64,000 nucleotides of DNA from Acidobacteriota bacterium (lineage in GTDB: Bacteria; Acidobacteriota; Terriglobia; Terriglobales; Acidobacteriaceae): the NCBI GenBank assembly GCA_021778845.1, contig JAJYBU010000004.1, positions 99,137 to 163,136 on the forward strand, in the 5' to 3' direction. The notes below the pieces were generated by a model. That model saw only the letters and a list, made by a program, of their open reading frames with translations. It ran no database searches and had not been told where the DNA came from. Shown in pieces: positions 13,375 through 22,185 of this stretch. The translations under genes were made by a program, and so were the position numbers. The first letter of the stretch is position 1, and every line of letters begins with the position of its first letter.

Positions 13375-13570
13375 TGCAGGGGTCGAGAGGATGGGAGCAT
13401 GGGGAGGGGAGAAGCAGATTCCTCCGCTGCGCTGCGGAATGACAACCAAAAAGGCAACGGCAACGGCAACAGCAAAGGCAACGGCAACGGCAACAGCAAC
13501 GGCAACGGCAACAGCAAAGGCAACGGCAACGGCAAGGACAACAGCAAGGGCAAGGACAACGGCAGAAGCG
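13375..13570. repeat. Repeat mosaic: short hairpin end, GTCATTCCG repeat and hexamer array
   Basis: GCAGGGGTCGAGAGGATGGG (from about 13376) is a truncated hairpin-repeat end. The inverted GTCATTCCG repeat follows at 13405-13447 (AGAAGCAGATTCCTCCGC ... GGAATGACAACC), then GGCAAC/AGCAAA hexamers to about 13560. The order repeats that of 11601-11997. It fills most of the 385-base gap between two minus-strand lipoprotein genes. Confidence 0.7.
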
Positions 13571-13601
13571 AAGGCAGAGGCAAAAGCGGATTGCGGGCGA
13601 A

Positions 13602-14816
13602 CTAATGGGTGGCGGCGATGGCTAACGGAATTCCGGTCGTTGCGCCGGTGCCAGCAGAGCCGGTCATAGTCAGAGCTCCCGCGGAGCCGATGGAGAATAA
13701 CTGGATGCCTGAGGTGGTGTTGTACCCGGCGGCAACGAGGTAGGCGCTGGTGTTATCGATGGCGAGAGCGCCCACGGCCGTTGGCGCGCTGTAAGGTGAG
13801 CCCACAAGGGCTGTCAGCGCAGCGTTGGTGCCGATGGAGTATCCCGTGATGGTGCTGTCAGTCTGGTTGCCCACGTAGACGTAGGTCGAGGCCTTGTTGA
13901 TGACGATGGAGTGCGCACCATTGCCAGCGGCGTAGGTCTTGAGAAGGGTTATAGCTCCGGAGGCCGATATGGAAAACACCTGCAGGCCAGCGGTACCGGC
14001 GCAGTAGAGATTGTTGTTGCTGTCGAAGGCAACTGCGTAGATCCCGGTTGCGCTGTTGGCCGGATTGATGGTGACGGGGACGGTTGCGCCCTGCCCGGTG
14101 GTGGTGTCAAAGGAGTAGACGTCGGCACCGCCGGTTCCGAGGGCTGCGGCGAAGTACTCGCCGCTGGGAGCGACCGCGATCCCAAGGGGGTTGATTCCTC
14201 CGGTGGCAGCACCGGCGAGGCCGTAATACGCGGCGAGCGCGTTCAGGACGCCGGTGGAGGCATTGATGGGATACTCGTTGATCTGCTGGGCATCGATCGG
14301 CAGGGTGAAGAGCCACTGGCCGTCGGGAGAGATGGCGATGGCGGCGTCGTTCTCCTGAATGAGGGGGCTGCCGCTGGCGAGGATGGACAGGGCGCCGCCG
14401 GTGGTGATGGAGTAACCGTAGATGTCGCCCGTTCCGGCGGGGTTGGTGAAATTGGAGTCGGTGGCCATGTAGAGGAAGGTGTTGGCGGGGGTAACGGCCA
14501 GGGCCTGCGGAACGGCATTGGTGCCGAGTGAGAAGGGCGCACCGGTGGCGGCGGTGAGCGTGCCGCTGGCGAGGGTGTAGCCGTTGAGATAGGTCGCACC
14601 GGATGCGCTGTTGGCTACGTAAACGTAGTCGGTGGTGGTAGTGGTGCCGGTTCCGGTGCCAGTGCCCGTACCGGTGGTGGGGCAGTCGGCCTTGCCTTCG
14701 CACTGGAAGAAGGAGCCGCAGCCGGTGAGCAGGGCAGCGATGCTGGACAACAGGATGAGGGTGCAGACGGGTCGAGCGTAGGGACGCAACCCGGTGCGGC
14801 GGTTCATTGACATCAT
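13602..14816 (-). CDS. Beta-propeller (lactonase-like) lipoprotein
   Basis: About 404 residues. A GGAGAGG ribosome-binding site favours the ATG at 14816 over 14831. The signal sequence ends in a lipobox LLTGC, followed by a threonine/glycine linker coded by a simple repeat (TGTGTGTGTG). The rest is YVYVANSASGATYLNGYTLA-type blades repeated about seven times (for example YGYSITTGGALSILASGSPL, YVYVGNQTDSTITGYSIGT), as in the 6-phosphogluconolactonase/YVTN group. Members are common surface lipoproteins in Acidobacteria. Enzymatic activity is not demonstrable from sequence. Confidence 0.75.
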   Translation of the reverse strand: MMSMNRRTGLRPYARPVCTLILLSSIAALLTGCGSFFQCEGKADCPTTGTGTGTGTGTTTTTDYVYVANSASGATYLNGYTLASGTLTAATGAPFSLGTNAVPQALAVTPANTFLYMATDSNFTNPAGTGDIYGYSITTGGALSILASGSPLIQENDAAIAISPDGQWLFTLPIDAQQINEYPINASTGVLNALAAYYGLAGAATGGINPLGIAVAPSGEYFAAALGTGGADVYSFDTTTGQGATVPVTINPANSATGIYAVAFDSNNNLYCAGTAGLQVFSISASGAITLLKTYAAGNGAHSIVINKASTYVYVGNQTDSTITGYSIGTNAALTALVGSPYSAPTAVGALAIDNTSAYLVAAGYNTTSGIQLFSIGSAGALTMTGSAGTGATTGIPLAIAATH

Positions 14817-15089
14817 GCGTTGCCTCTCCATGCCCGGGGAGCCGATGGTGCGGCGACGGGGCCAGCCCTATTGTTACAGGTGCAGGGTGCGTTTGTGGCG
14901 CTGAAGCGTAGGACGCGGCCGGAAGAGAACGGTTTGGTGGACGAAGAAATTTATGTGAGGCCGGGGCGAGGCGGCTGTGTGCGGGAGATGAGAGCGGCCA
15001 TCCGAAGCGGGCTGGCGAACGTCTGTAGAACAGGGCCACCGGAGCGCATCTTCCAAGTGCGCGGCTGAGGCCGTATCATCTGAATCTGT

Positions 15090-15584
15090 ATGCCGAGTTT
15101 TCCTGACAGCATTTTCTTGTTTGTGTTGGCGCTACTGCTCTTTGGGCCAAAGCGGCTGCCGGTGTTCGCGCGCGAGCTGGGGAAATGGGTGGGTGAGTTC
15201 CGGCGCGCGTCCAATGAGTTCAAGATGCAGATGGAAGAGGAGCTGCGGCTGAGCGAACAGACGGAGCGGCAGAAGCAGATTGCCGCGATGGAGGCTGCTG
15301 CGCCGGTCGCGCCGGTGATTGCGGAGCCGGTGGCTGCGGTGGAGACGGGGACGGGGGTGGTGGAAACCGAGGTCTCAGAGGCGAAGGCCGGAGAGCTGAA
15401 CGACGAGGTGCGGGAGCCGCTGCCGATTGCGGTGTCGGGAGAGTTGAAGATTATGCCGCCGGCGACGGGGCTGCCGGTGGCGCAGGCTCCGGTGGAGCGG
15501 AATAGTGCGCTGAAGGGCCTGCTGGATGCGATTCCGGCGGCAGAGACGGCACCGGCAGAGGAGACGACTGCGCATGGCAACTGA
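15090..15584 (+). CDS. Twin-arginine translocase TatA/TatB family subunit
   Basis: A 164-residue protein with one N-terminal membrane helix (FLFVLALLLFGPKRLPVFAR) and the family hinge FGPKRLP. An amphipathic helix (ELGKWVGEFRRASNEFKMQM) and a long acidic, proline/alanine-rich tail follow. The tail length favours a TatB-like role, but no second TatA gene is adjacent, so it may do both jobs. It partners with TatC, whose gene overlaps its 3' end by 11 bases. Confidence 0.88.
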   Translation: MPSFPDSIFLFVLALLLFGPKRLPVFARELGKWVGEFRRASNEFKMQMEEELRLSEQTERQKQIAAMEAAAPVAPVIAEPVAAVETGTGVVETEVSEAKAGELNDEVREPLPIAVSGELKIMPPATGLPVAQAPVERNSALKGLLDAIPAAETAPAEETTAHGN

Positions 15585-16368
15585 GTTGATCGACCGAGCG
15601 CGGAATGCCGTGCATGACCGTGCAGAACTGCCCGGCATGAGCCTGATGGAGCACCTGGAGGAGCTGCGAAGCAGGCTGTTCTGGATCTTCGGGTATCTGC
15701 TGGCGGGGTTTGCGGTGGCGTGGATCTTTCGCAACCGGCTGGTGGGATATATTCAGAAGCCGCTGGTGGATATCGGGCTGAAGATGACGATGACGCATCC
15801 GACCGATGCGATCAATTTTTTCATCAAGACGTCGCTGGTGTGTGGCGCAATTATTGCTTCGCCGTTCATTCTGTACCAGGTGTGGCTGTTTATTTCGCCG
15901 GGCATGTATGCGAATGAGAAGAAGTATGTGTGGCCGTTCATGTCGGCGACGGTGGGACTGTTTCTGGCCGGGACGTGGTTTGGGTATCGGTATGTGCTGC
16001 CGGGGGCGATGGTGTTTTTGATCCAGGACTTCGGCAAGAACTTTACGCACATGATTACGATTGACGATTACACCGGGTTTTTCCTGGCCGTGATTCTGGG
16101 GCTGGGAATTACGTTTGAGATGCCGATTGTGATCTTCTTCCTGGCGCTGTTCGGGATTGTGGATGCGAAGTTTTTGCTGCGTCACTTTCGCTATGCCATT
16201 ATGGCGATCTTTCTGCTGGCCGCGGTGATCTGCCCTGATCCCAGCCCGGTGGGGATGTGTTTGTTTGCGACGCCGATGCTGGTGCTGTATTTCGTTGGGG
16301 TGGGGGTGGCGTTCTTTGTGCATCCCAACCGGCGGAAGAAGAAAGATGCTCTGAAGGGAGCTGTGTAA
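15574..16368 (+). CDS. tatC: Twin-arginine translocase subunit TatC
   Basis: A 264-residue, six-helix membrane receptor for twin-arginine signal peptides. It contains the cytoplasmic motif MSLMEHLEELRSRL and the conserved periplasmic/TM segments PFILYQVWLFISPGMYANEK and GITFEMPIVIFFLALFGIV. The start ATG at 15574 follows GCAGAGGAGACG and lies inside the end of the TatA/B gene. The open frame upstream of it is an arginine-rich shadow. Its TAA directly abuts the ATG of the next gene, so this is a three-gene operon. Confidence 0.95.
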   Translation: MATELIDRARNAVHDRAELPGMSLMEHLEELRSRLFWIFGYLLAGFAVAWIFRNRLVGYIQKPLVDIGLKMTMTHPTDAINFFIKTSLVCGAIIASPFILYQVWLFISPGMYANEKKYVWPFMSATVGLFLAGTWFGYRYVLPGAMVFLIQDFGKNFTHMITIDDYTGFFLAVILGLGITFEMPIVIFFLALFGIVDAKFLLRHFRYAIMAIFLLAAVICPDPSPVGMCLFATPMLVLYFVGVGVAFFVHPNRRKKKDALKGAV

Positions 16369-17286
16369 ATGGGAATTCGCACCTCGGCGCTGATGCTGGT
16401 TGCCGCGCTTATGTTTTCGCCTGCGATGCTGGCGCAGGAGCATGCCGTTAGCGGGCAGGCGATTCTGAAGCTGACGCAGCAGTATGTGGATGCGGCACCG
16501 AAGCGGTATATCGGCTCGCCGGGACATGATGCGGCGGAGGCGTTCATCAAAGAACACTTCAAGCCGGAGGTGGCGAAGGGGAACTTCATCGACGACCGAT
16601 TTATGGCGCGGACACCGATTGGGCCGCTGACGATGCACAACCTCATTGTGAAGTTTCCGGGGAAGAAGGACGGGATTATTGTCCTGGCGAGCCACTATGA
16701 GACGAATTACTGGCTGAAGGATATTCGGTTTGTGGGGGCGAATGACGGGGCTTGTACGACGGCGCTGCTGATTGCGCTGGGACAGTATTACCGGGAGCAT
16801 CCGCCGCAGGGGTACTCGGTGTGGCTGCTGTTTACGGATGGGGAAGAGTCAATCAACAAGGAGTGGACGGACCAGGATTCGCTGTATGGGACGCGGCATA
16901 TTGCGGCGAAGTGGTCGGCGGATGGGACGATTGGGCACATCAAGGCGTTTGTGCTGGCGGACATGATTGGGTGGAAGGAGATGAATATCGATCGGGAGTC
17001 GAACTCTACGCCGTGGCTGCTGGACCTGCTGGCAAAGGCGGGAAGGGATACCGGGCACTCAAAGTATTTGTTCAAGGAGTCGCAGGCAGTGGACGATGAT
17101 CATATTCCCTTCCGGATGCGTGGGGTTCCGGTGCTGGATGTGATCGATTTTGAGTATGGGACGGCGGATAATCCGGAGGCGTATCACCATACGGAGCTGG
17201 ACACGATGGACAAGCTGAGCGCTACGAGCTTGCAGGTGTCGGCGGATTTGTTTGTTGATTTGGTGAAGTTGATTAATGAGCGGTAG
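16369..17286 (+). CDS. Secreted M28 family metallopeptidase / glutaminyl cyclase-like
   Basis: 305 residues with a signal peptide (about residues 1-22, ending AMLAQ). Zinc-ligand positions of the M28 fold can be followed: LASHYETNY (His), GANDGA (Asp), FTDGEES (Glu-Glu), LADMIGW (Asp) and YHHTELDT (His). The layout matches both M28 aminopeptidases and glutaminyl-peptide cyclotransferases, which share this fold, and sequence alone does not decide. The ATG directly follows the tatC stop, so it is probably co-transcribed and acts in the periplasm. Confidence 0.82.
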   Translation: MGIRTSALMLVAALMFSPAMLAQEHAVSGQAILKLTQQYVDAAPKRYIGSPGHDAAEAFIKEHFKPEVAKGNFIDDRFMARTPIGPLTMHNLIVKFPGKKDGIIVLASHYETNYWLKDIRFVGANDGACTTALLIALGQYYREHPPQGYSVWLLFTDGEESINKEWTDQDSLYGTRHIAAKWSADGTIGHIKAFVLADMIGWKEMNIDRESNSTPWLLDLLAKAGRDTGHSKYLFKESQAVDDDHIPFRMRGVPVLDVIDFEYGTADNPEAYHHTELDTMDKLSATSLQVSADLFVDLVKLINER

Positions 17287-17289
17287 CTC

Positions 17290-17388
17290 CCAGCCAAGGC
17301 AACGGCAAAAAGCAATACAGGGGTCTCACCATTGCTTCGCGCAAAAGCGCGCGACTCCGGTAGAGAGGACGAAGGCTGCGTGGAGTGG
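17290..17388. repeat. Short hexamer remnant plus hairpin repeat
   Basis: AAGGCAACGGCAAAAAGC is a residual hexamer run. AATACAGGGGTCTCACCATT and then TTCGCGCAAAAGCGCGCGAC form a tight hairpin (TCGCGC/GCGCGA), ending CTCCGGTAGAGAGGACG. This copy has kept the flanks of the 11601 element while replacing the stem bases on both sides. Confidence 0.6.
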
Positions 17389-17457
17389 AGCCCGGTCGAG
17401 TGGATCGGGTATGGGGGATTTTTAGCGAGAGGCGTGTAGGCTTTCAGGAGACGCTTG

Positions 17458-18369
17458 ATGACGCACCTCTCTTACTGGATTGCTTTTCATGTCGCGCTGG
17501 TGGCACTGCTGGGGGTGGAATACCTGGTGCATCGGGTGGTGCCGGAGATTCGGCGCAAGGCGATGGTGGCGACGGGGATGTGGGTGGGAGCGGCGCTGGT
17601 GCTGGCGGTGATGATTGGCCGGCAGTATCACGCGGAGTCGGCTACACAATTTCTGGCAGGGTATGCGCTGGAACAGGCGCTGTCGCTGGATAACCTGTTT
17701 GTGTTTCTGCTGCTGTTCCGGCTGTTTCGGATCCCGGCGGAGAAGCAGCCAGGCGTTCTGTTCTGGGGTGTGGCCGGGGCGATTGTGTTGCGGGGAGCGT
17801 TTGTCGCAGGCGGCATTGGGCTGCTGAATCGCTTTCACTGGATTGAGTATGTGTTTGGGGCGGTACTGCTGGTGGCGGCCGTGCGGTTGCTGAAGCCGGA
17901 GGCGGTGGAGCCTGATCCGGCGCGGGCTCCGGCGTGGATACGGTGGCTCACAAAGTGGCGGCCGATCAGTGAGGATCAGGAGCATTTTTTTGTGCACGAG
18001 AAGGGACGACGCATGGCGACCGTGCTGTTGCTGGCGCTGGTGGCCGTGGAGTTGACCGATGTGGTGTTTGCGCTGGATTCGATACCGGCGGTGTTGAGTA
18101 TTACGCGGGTGCCGTTCCTGGCGTATGCGTCGAATATTCTGGCCGTGATGGGGCTGCGGTCACTGTATGTGCTGCTGGCCGCGGGGTTGGCGAAGCTGCG
18201 GTATCTGCACTTTGGGCTGGCAGCGGTGCTGGCGTTTGCGGCGGTGAAGATGCTGGCGGCGGATTGGCTGGCGGTTGGGCCGGTGATGTCGCTGGTGGTG
18301 ATTGCGGGGTTGGTGGGAGTGACGGTGGGGGCTTCGTTGTGGGCGGAGCGGACGGAAGCTGCTGGCTAA
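17458..18369 (+). CDS. TerC/Alx family integral membrane protein
   Basis: 303 residues from the ATG at 17458. AGGAG at 17446-17450 precedes it, and a TTG three bases earlier is also in frame. There are eight to nine membrane segments. The TerC signature acidic pairs are present: LEQALSLDNLFVFLLLF and VELTDVVFALDSIPAVL. Relatives export manganese or are linked to tellurium resistance and metalation of secreted proteins. No metal-responsive element is seen in its leader, which is instead filled by a repeat copy. Confidence 0.88.
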   Translation: MTHLSYWIAFHVALVALLGVEYLVHRVVPEIRRKAMVATGMWVGAALVLAVMIGRQYHAESATQFLAGYALEQALSLDNLFVFLLLFRLFRIPAEKQPGVLFWGVAGAIVLRGAFVAGGIGLLNRFHWIEYVFGAVLLVAAVRLLKPEAVEPDPARAPAWIRWLTKWRPISEDQEHFFVHEKGRRMATVLLLALVAVELTDVVFALDSIPAVLSITRVPFLAYASNILAVMGLRSLYVLLAAGLAKLRYLHFGLAAVLAFAAVKMLAADWLAVGPVMSLVVIAGLVGVTVGASLWAERTEAAG

Positions 18370-18374
18370 AGGCA

Positions 18375-18612
18375 AGAACAGATGCGCGCTGCTCGCGCGA
18401 GAAGCGGGTTCCTCGCTGCGCTCGGAATGACAGACAGAAAAGCAAGGGCAAGGGCAAAAACAAAAGCAAGTGCAAATACAAATACAGGGGTCCTTCGCTT
18501 CGCTCAGGATGACGGCGTAGAACAAGCAACGACAACTGCAACGACAACTGCAACAACAACTGCAACAACAACTGCAACGACAACTGCAGCGACAACGACA
18601 ACGACAGCGGTG
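18375..18612. repeat. Repeat mosaic with hexamer and CAACTG/CAACGA dodecamer array
   Basis: A degenerate inverted GTCATTCCG copy (GAGAAGCGGGTTCCTCGC ... GGAATGACAGAC, to about 18434) is followed by AGCAAGGGCAAGGGC hexamers. AATACAGGGGTCCTTCGCTT and CGCTCAGGATGACGG come next, then from about 18527 a dodecamer array of CAACTG alternating with CAACGA or CAACAA to 18612. It fills the 320 bases between terC and aroB; no gene is supported here. Confidence 0.7.
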
Positions 18613-18689
18613 ACCCACCTGCGCGCAATGAGTCCGCGTCGTGCCGCGGATGAGGCACCCGGTTGTGAAGCGCGGTATTCTGAAAGACG

Positions 18690-19826
18690 ATGAATACTGT
18701 TGATGCAAATACGTTGATTGCCGTTCGGACGCCCTCTGCGCAGTATGAGGTGGAGATAGGTGCGGGGTTGGTTGGGTTGGTGGGCGAACGCGTGGATGCG
18801 CTGCTGGCGGGAGGGATTCGCGCGGGGAAGCAGCGGGCGTTTGTGGTGACCTCGCCTGAGATTGACCGGCTGTGGGGGGAGCAACTGGCGGCCGGATTCC
18901 CTGCCCCGGTGACGCGGCTGATGGTGCCTGCCGGGGAGGAGCATAAGCGGCTCGCGACGGTGGAGCGGCTGGCCGAGGAGTTGGCCCAGCATGGAGCCGA
19001 TCGGGATTCGGTGCTGGTGGCGTTTGGCGGCGGCGTGATTGGAGATATGACGGGGCTTGTGGCGGCGATGTATATGCGCGGGATTCGGTATGTGGGTGTG
19101 CCGACGACGCTGCTGGCGCAGGTGGATAGCTCGCTGGGGGGAAAGACGGGCGTGAATCTGGCGGCGGGGAAAAATCTGGTAGGGGCATTTTATCATCCGC
19201 TGGCGGTGTACGCGGATACGACGACACTGGGGACGCTGCCGAAGGCGGAGCTAAGGGCGGGATTGCAGGAGTCGGTGAAGGCCGGGATTATCTATGACAG
19301 CGAGCTGTTTGATTTTATGGAGTCCGAGAGTGCGGCGGTGCTGGCGGGCGAGGGCGAGGCTCTGACGCGGGTGGTGGCGGCGAGTGTGCGTGTGAAGGCT
19401 GAGGTGGTGAGCGCGGATGAACGCGAGGGTGGGCTGCGGATGATTTTGAACCTGGGGCATACGCTGGGTCATGCGATTGAAGTGGCTACCGGGTATAAGC
19501 AGTTGCTGCATGGGCAGGCTGTCGCGTGGGGGATGATTGCCGCGGTGGGGATTGCGGCGCGGCGGGGAATGGTGAGCGCGGACGATGCGGCTCGGATGGA
19601 ACGCGTGGTTCGGGCATATGGGCCGATGCGCGGGTTTGTGGCGGATGCTGCGGAGTTGGTCGCGCTGACGGCGAAGGATAAGAAGAATCGGAGTGGGGCA
19701 AGGTCGTTTGTGCTGCCGGTGCGGATTGGCGAGGCCGTGGTGGTGAAGGATGTGAGCGAGGCGGAGTTGATGATGGCGGCGGCGGGGATTGTTGGTGAGG
19801 CGAAGGCGGCGGGAGCGATCGCTTGA
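18690..19826 (+). CDS. aroB: 3-dehydroquinate synthase
   Basis: 378 residues, second step of the shikimate pathway (DAHP to 3-dehydroquinate). NAD-binding GGGVIGDMTGLVAAMYMRGI is followed by the conserved GVPTTLLAQVDSSLGGKTGV. Metal ligands are visible in LRAGLQESVKAGII (Glu) and NLGHTLGHAIE (His). Its stop overlaps the possible TTG start of the next gene, so aroB and menG are probably co-transcribed. aroC lies about 6 kb away on the other strand. Confidence 0.95.
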   Translation: MNTVDANTLIAVRTPSAQYEVEIGAGLVGLVGERVDALLAGGIRAGKQRAFVVTSPEIDRLWGEQLAAGFPAPVTRLMVPAGEEHKRLATVERLAEELAQHGADRDSVLVAFGGGVIGDMTGLVAAMYMRGIRYVGVPTTLLAQVDSSLGGKTGVNLAAGKNLVGAFYHPLAVYADTTTLGTLPKAELRAGLQESVKAGIIYDSELFDFMESESAAVLAGEGEALTRVVAASVRVKAEVVSADEREGGLRMILNLGHTLGHAIEVATGYKQLLHGQAVAWGMIAAVGIAARRGMVSADDAARMERVVRAYGPMRGFVADAAELVALTAKDKKNRSGARSFVLPVRIGEAVVVKDVSEAELMMAAAGIVGEAKAAGAIA

Positions 19827-20587
19827 ATCGAGCGGAGGAGAGTGTGAATCCGGGAGCACGGCCGGCAGGCGAGGCTACGGAGGCGGCAGCGGCGGAGCAT
19901 GTGCGGGAGATCTTTGACTCGATTGCGCCGAAGTATGACCTGCTGAATCATCTGCTGTCGATGGGGCTGGACCGGCGGTGGTGGGGACGGGCGGCGCGGA
20001 GTTTTCGCGAGGTGCTGGCGCGGCCCGATGCGCGGGTGCTGGATATCTGCTGCGGGACGGGAGATATGACCTCGGCGCTGCTGAAGGAGCGGCCAGCGGG
20101 TGGGGCTGCGGTGACGGGGCTGGATTTTTCTGCGGAGATGCTGGACCGCGCAAGGGTGAAGTATGAATCGGCGAATGCGGTGTGGGTGAAGGGCGATGCG
20201 ATGCACCTGCCGTATGCGGATGGGAGCTTCGACCTGGTGACGTCGGCGTTCGGGTTTCGGAATTTGACGAACTATGCGGAGGGGCTGGCGGAGATTTATC
20301 GGGTGCTGGCGCCGGGAGGGCGGATTGGGATTCTGGAGTGCAATCAGCCGGAAGGGTTGAGCGGGTTTGGGTATGGGATTTATTTTCAGCGCGTGCTGCC
20401 GGTGCTGGGTGGGTTGATCTCGGGGGACCGCGCAGCTTATGGGTATCTGCCGGAGTCGGTGGCGCGGTTTCCGCGACCGAAACAGATGCTGAAGATGATG
20501 GCCGAGGCGGGATTTGTGGAGAGTGCGTGGGATGGATATTTGTTGCGCGCAGCGGGGCTGTATCGTGGGATGAAGGCGTTGGGATGA
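19823..20587 (+). CDS. menG: Demethylmenaquinone / ubiquinone C-methyltransferase (MenG/UbiE)
   Basis: About 254 residues, SAM-dependent. REIFDSIAPKYDLLNHLLSM and GLDRRWW are typical of UbiE. Motif I is LDICCGTGDMTSALL, motif II includes SFDLVTSAFGFRNLTN, and VLAPGGRIGILECNQPEG is motif III. In a menaquinone user it methylates demethylmenaquinone; no ubiquinone genes are seen here. The frame opens with TTG at 19823, but GTG at 19844 directly after GGAGGAG is the likelier start (247 residues). Confidence 0.92.
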   Translation: MNRAEESVNPGARPAGEATEAAAAEHVREIFDSIAPKYDLLNHLLSMGLDRRWWGRAARSFREVLARPDARVLDICCGTGDMTSALLKERPAGGAAVTGLDFSAEMLDRARVKYESANAVWVKGDAMHLPYADGSFDLVTSAFGFRNLTNYAEGLAEIYRVLAPGGRIGILECNQPEGLSGFGYGIYFQRVLPVLGGLISGDRAAYGYLPESVARFPRPKQMLKMMAEAGFVESAWDGYLLRAAGLYRGMKALG

Positions 20588-20684
20588 TGGCGATTGGCCG
20601 TGGGAGTGTATGCTCAGGGCGAGGGCGCGGACAGGAACGTTCGGGGTGGATGAGGTTGGGAGAGGCCAGGCTTAGTTACCAGCG

Positions 20685-22121
20685 ATGAATCAGATGCAAG
20701 CGACGGCGGCAAAGCGATCGGCGGCGCAGTCTTCGGTGCTGGCTGCGCTGGGGATTACGCTGCTGAAGCTGCTGACGGGGATCCTGACCGGGTCGCTGGG
20801 GATGCTGAGCGAGGCGGCGCACTCGTCGATTGACCTGATTGCGGCGGGGATTACGCTGCTGACGGTAAGGGTGTCGGACCGGCCGGCGGATGAGGAACAC
20901 AACTACGGGCATGGAAAGCTGGAGAGCCTGTCGGCGGGGTTTGAGACGGTGCTGATGGTGGGGTCGTGCGTGTGGATTGCGCGCGAGTCGATCCATCGGA
21001 TCGTGGATCGGGAGCACTTGGATCTGCACTGGTCCGTGTGGCCGTTTGCGGTGCTGCTGCTGTCGATTGCGGTGGACTATACGCGGTCGCGGGCGCTGCA
21101 TCGGGTGGCGGCGGAGCATAGGAGCGATGCGCTGGAGGCCGATGCGGTGCACTTCGGGACCGATATATGGTCGTCGGCTGCGGTGTTTGTGGGTCTGCTG
21201 GCGGCGTTTGTGGGAGACCGGCTGAATATTCCGGCACTACAGTATGCGGACCCGGTGGCTGCGCTGGTGGTGGCGGCGATTATTCTGCAGGTGACGTGGC
21301 GGCTGGCGCGGCAGACGATCGATTCCCTGCTGGACGCGACGCCGCCCGAGGTGCGGGAACAGATTCGGAGGGATTTGATTCGGGATCTGGAAGCCGCAGA
21401 TGGGGTGCTGGCCGTGGACCGGGTGCGGGTGCGGCGGTCGGGGTCGCATTACTTTGTGGATCTGACGCTGAGCTTGCCGCGAAGACTGACGTTTCAGCGC
21501 TCGGAACAGATTACGGCGGCGGCGACCACGGCGGTGCAACGGGTTCTGCCGGGAGCCGATGTGGTGATCCATACGGTGCCGACGGCGACGCTGGGGGAGA
21601 GCGTGTTCGACCGGATTCGGGCAGTGGCGGCGCGATCGAACCTATCCATTCACGATGTGAGCGTGCGGCAGTACGACGGCGCGCTGCATGTGGAGCAGCA
21701 TCTGGAGGTCCCGGAGACGATGACGCTGCGTGAGGCGCATGAGGTGGTGACAGCGCTGGAGACCGAGATGAAGCATGAGGTTCCGGGGATTGCTTCGCTG
21801 CTGACGCACATCGAGAGCGAGCCGGCGACGATTGCGACGGCGGCGCAGGTCGATCCGAGCGAGAATCTGGAGAACCAACTGCGTGCGACGGCGAGCCACT
21901 TTCCGGAGATTCTGGATATTCATGAGATTTCGGTGACGCGGGGACATGGAGGCGCGGCTAACAGCGTCCAGGTAAACCTGCACTGCACACTGCCCGATGA
22001 CCTGCCCATGGAGGCCGTACACGAGGTGATTACGAACTTCGAGAGCGAGTTCAAGCTGGACCATCCGCAGGTGGCACGGGTGTTTATTCATCCGGAGCCC
22101 GCTACGGATAATCGGCGGTGA
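20685..22121 (+). CDS. Cation diffusion facilitator with three cytoplasmic domains
   Basis: 478 residues, much longer than the usual 300. The transmembrane part shows the CDF metal-site pattern SLGMLSEAAHSSIDL in TM2, EEHNYGHGKLESLSA after TM2 and DALEADAVHFGTDIWSS in TM5. It is followed by three similar ferredoxin-like segments: about residues 225-305 (VREQIRRDLI...), 307-388 (SVFDRIRAVAARSN...) and 392-470 (ENLENQLRATASHF...). Each carries an internal LRxxHEVVTxxE-like helix or an equivalent. Proton-coupled efflux of Zn, Fe, Co or Mn is the family role; the metal is unknown. Confidence 0.88.
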   Translation: MNQMQATAAKRSAAQSSVLAALGITLLKLLTGILTGSLGMLSEAAHSSIDLIAAGITLLTVRVSDRPADEEHNYGHGKLESLSAGFETVLMVGSCVWIARESIHRIVDREHLDLHWSVWPFAVLLLSIAVDYTRSRALHRVAAEHRSDALEADAVHFGTDIWSSAAVFVGLLAAFVGDRLNIPALQYADPVAALVVAAIILQVTWRLARQTIDSLLDATPPEVREQIRRDLIRDLEAADGVLAVDRVRVRRSGSHYFVDLTLSLPRRLTFQRSEQITAAATTAVQRVLPGADVVIHTVPTATLGESVFDRIRAVAARSNLSIHDVSVRQYDGALHVEQHLEVPETMTLREAHEVVTALETEMKHEVPGIASLLTHIESEPATIATAAQVDPSENLENQLRATASHFPEILDIHEISVTRGHGGAANSVQVNLHCTLPDDLPMEAVHEVITNFESEFKLDHPQVARVFIHPEPATDNRR

Positions 22122-22185
22122 GCCGTCCATTGGGGCGTTGTTATTGAGACCAGGGAACGTTCTTCCACGGTATGCTGAGGCTGGG

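Noticed and set aside
14820..15068. 82-codon plus-strand ORF before tatA/B
   Set aside because: It lies in the divergent promoter region, has no ribosome-binding site and no recognisable features.
22138..22185. TTG-initiated N-terminal extension of the PASTA protein
   Set aside because: The extension is polar and precedes a well-placed ATG with a normal membrane anchor.
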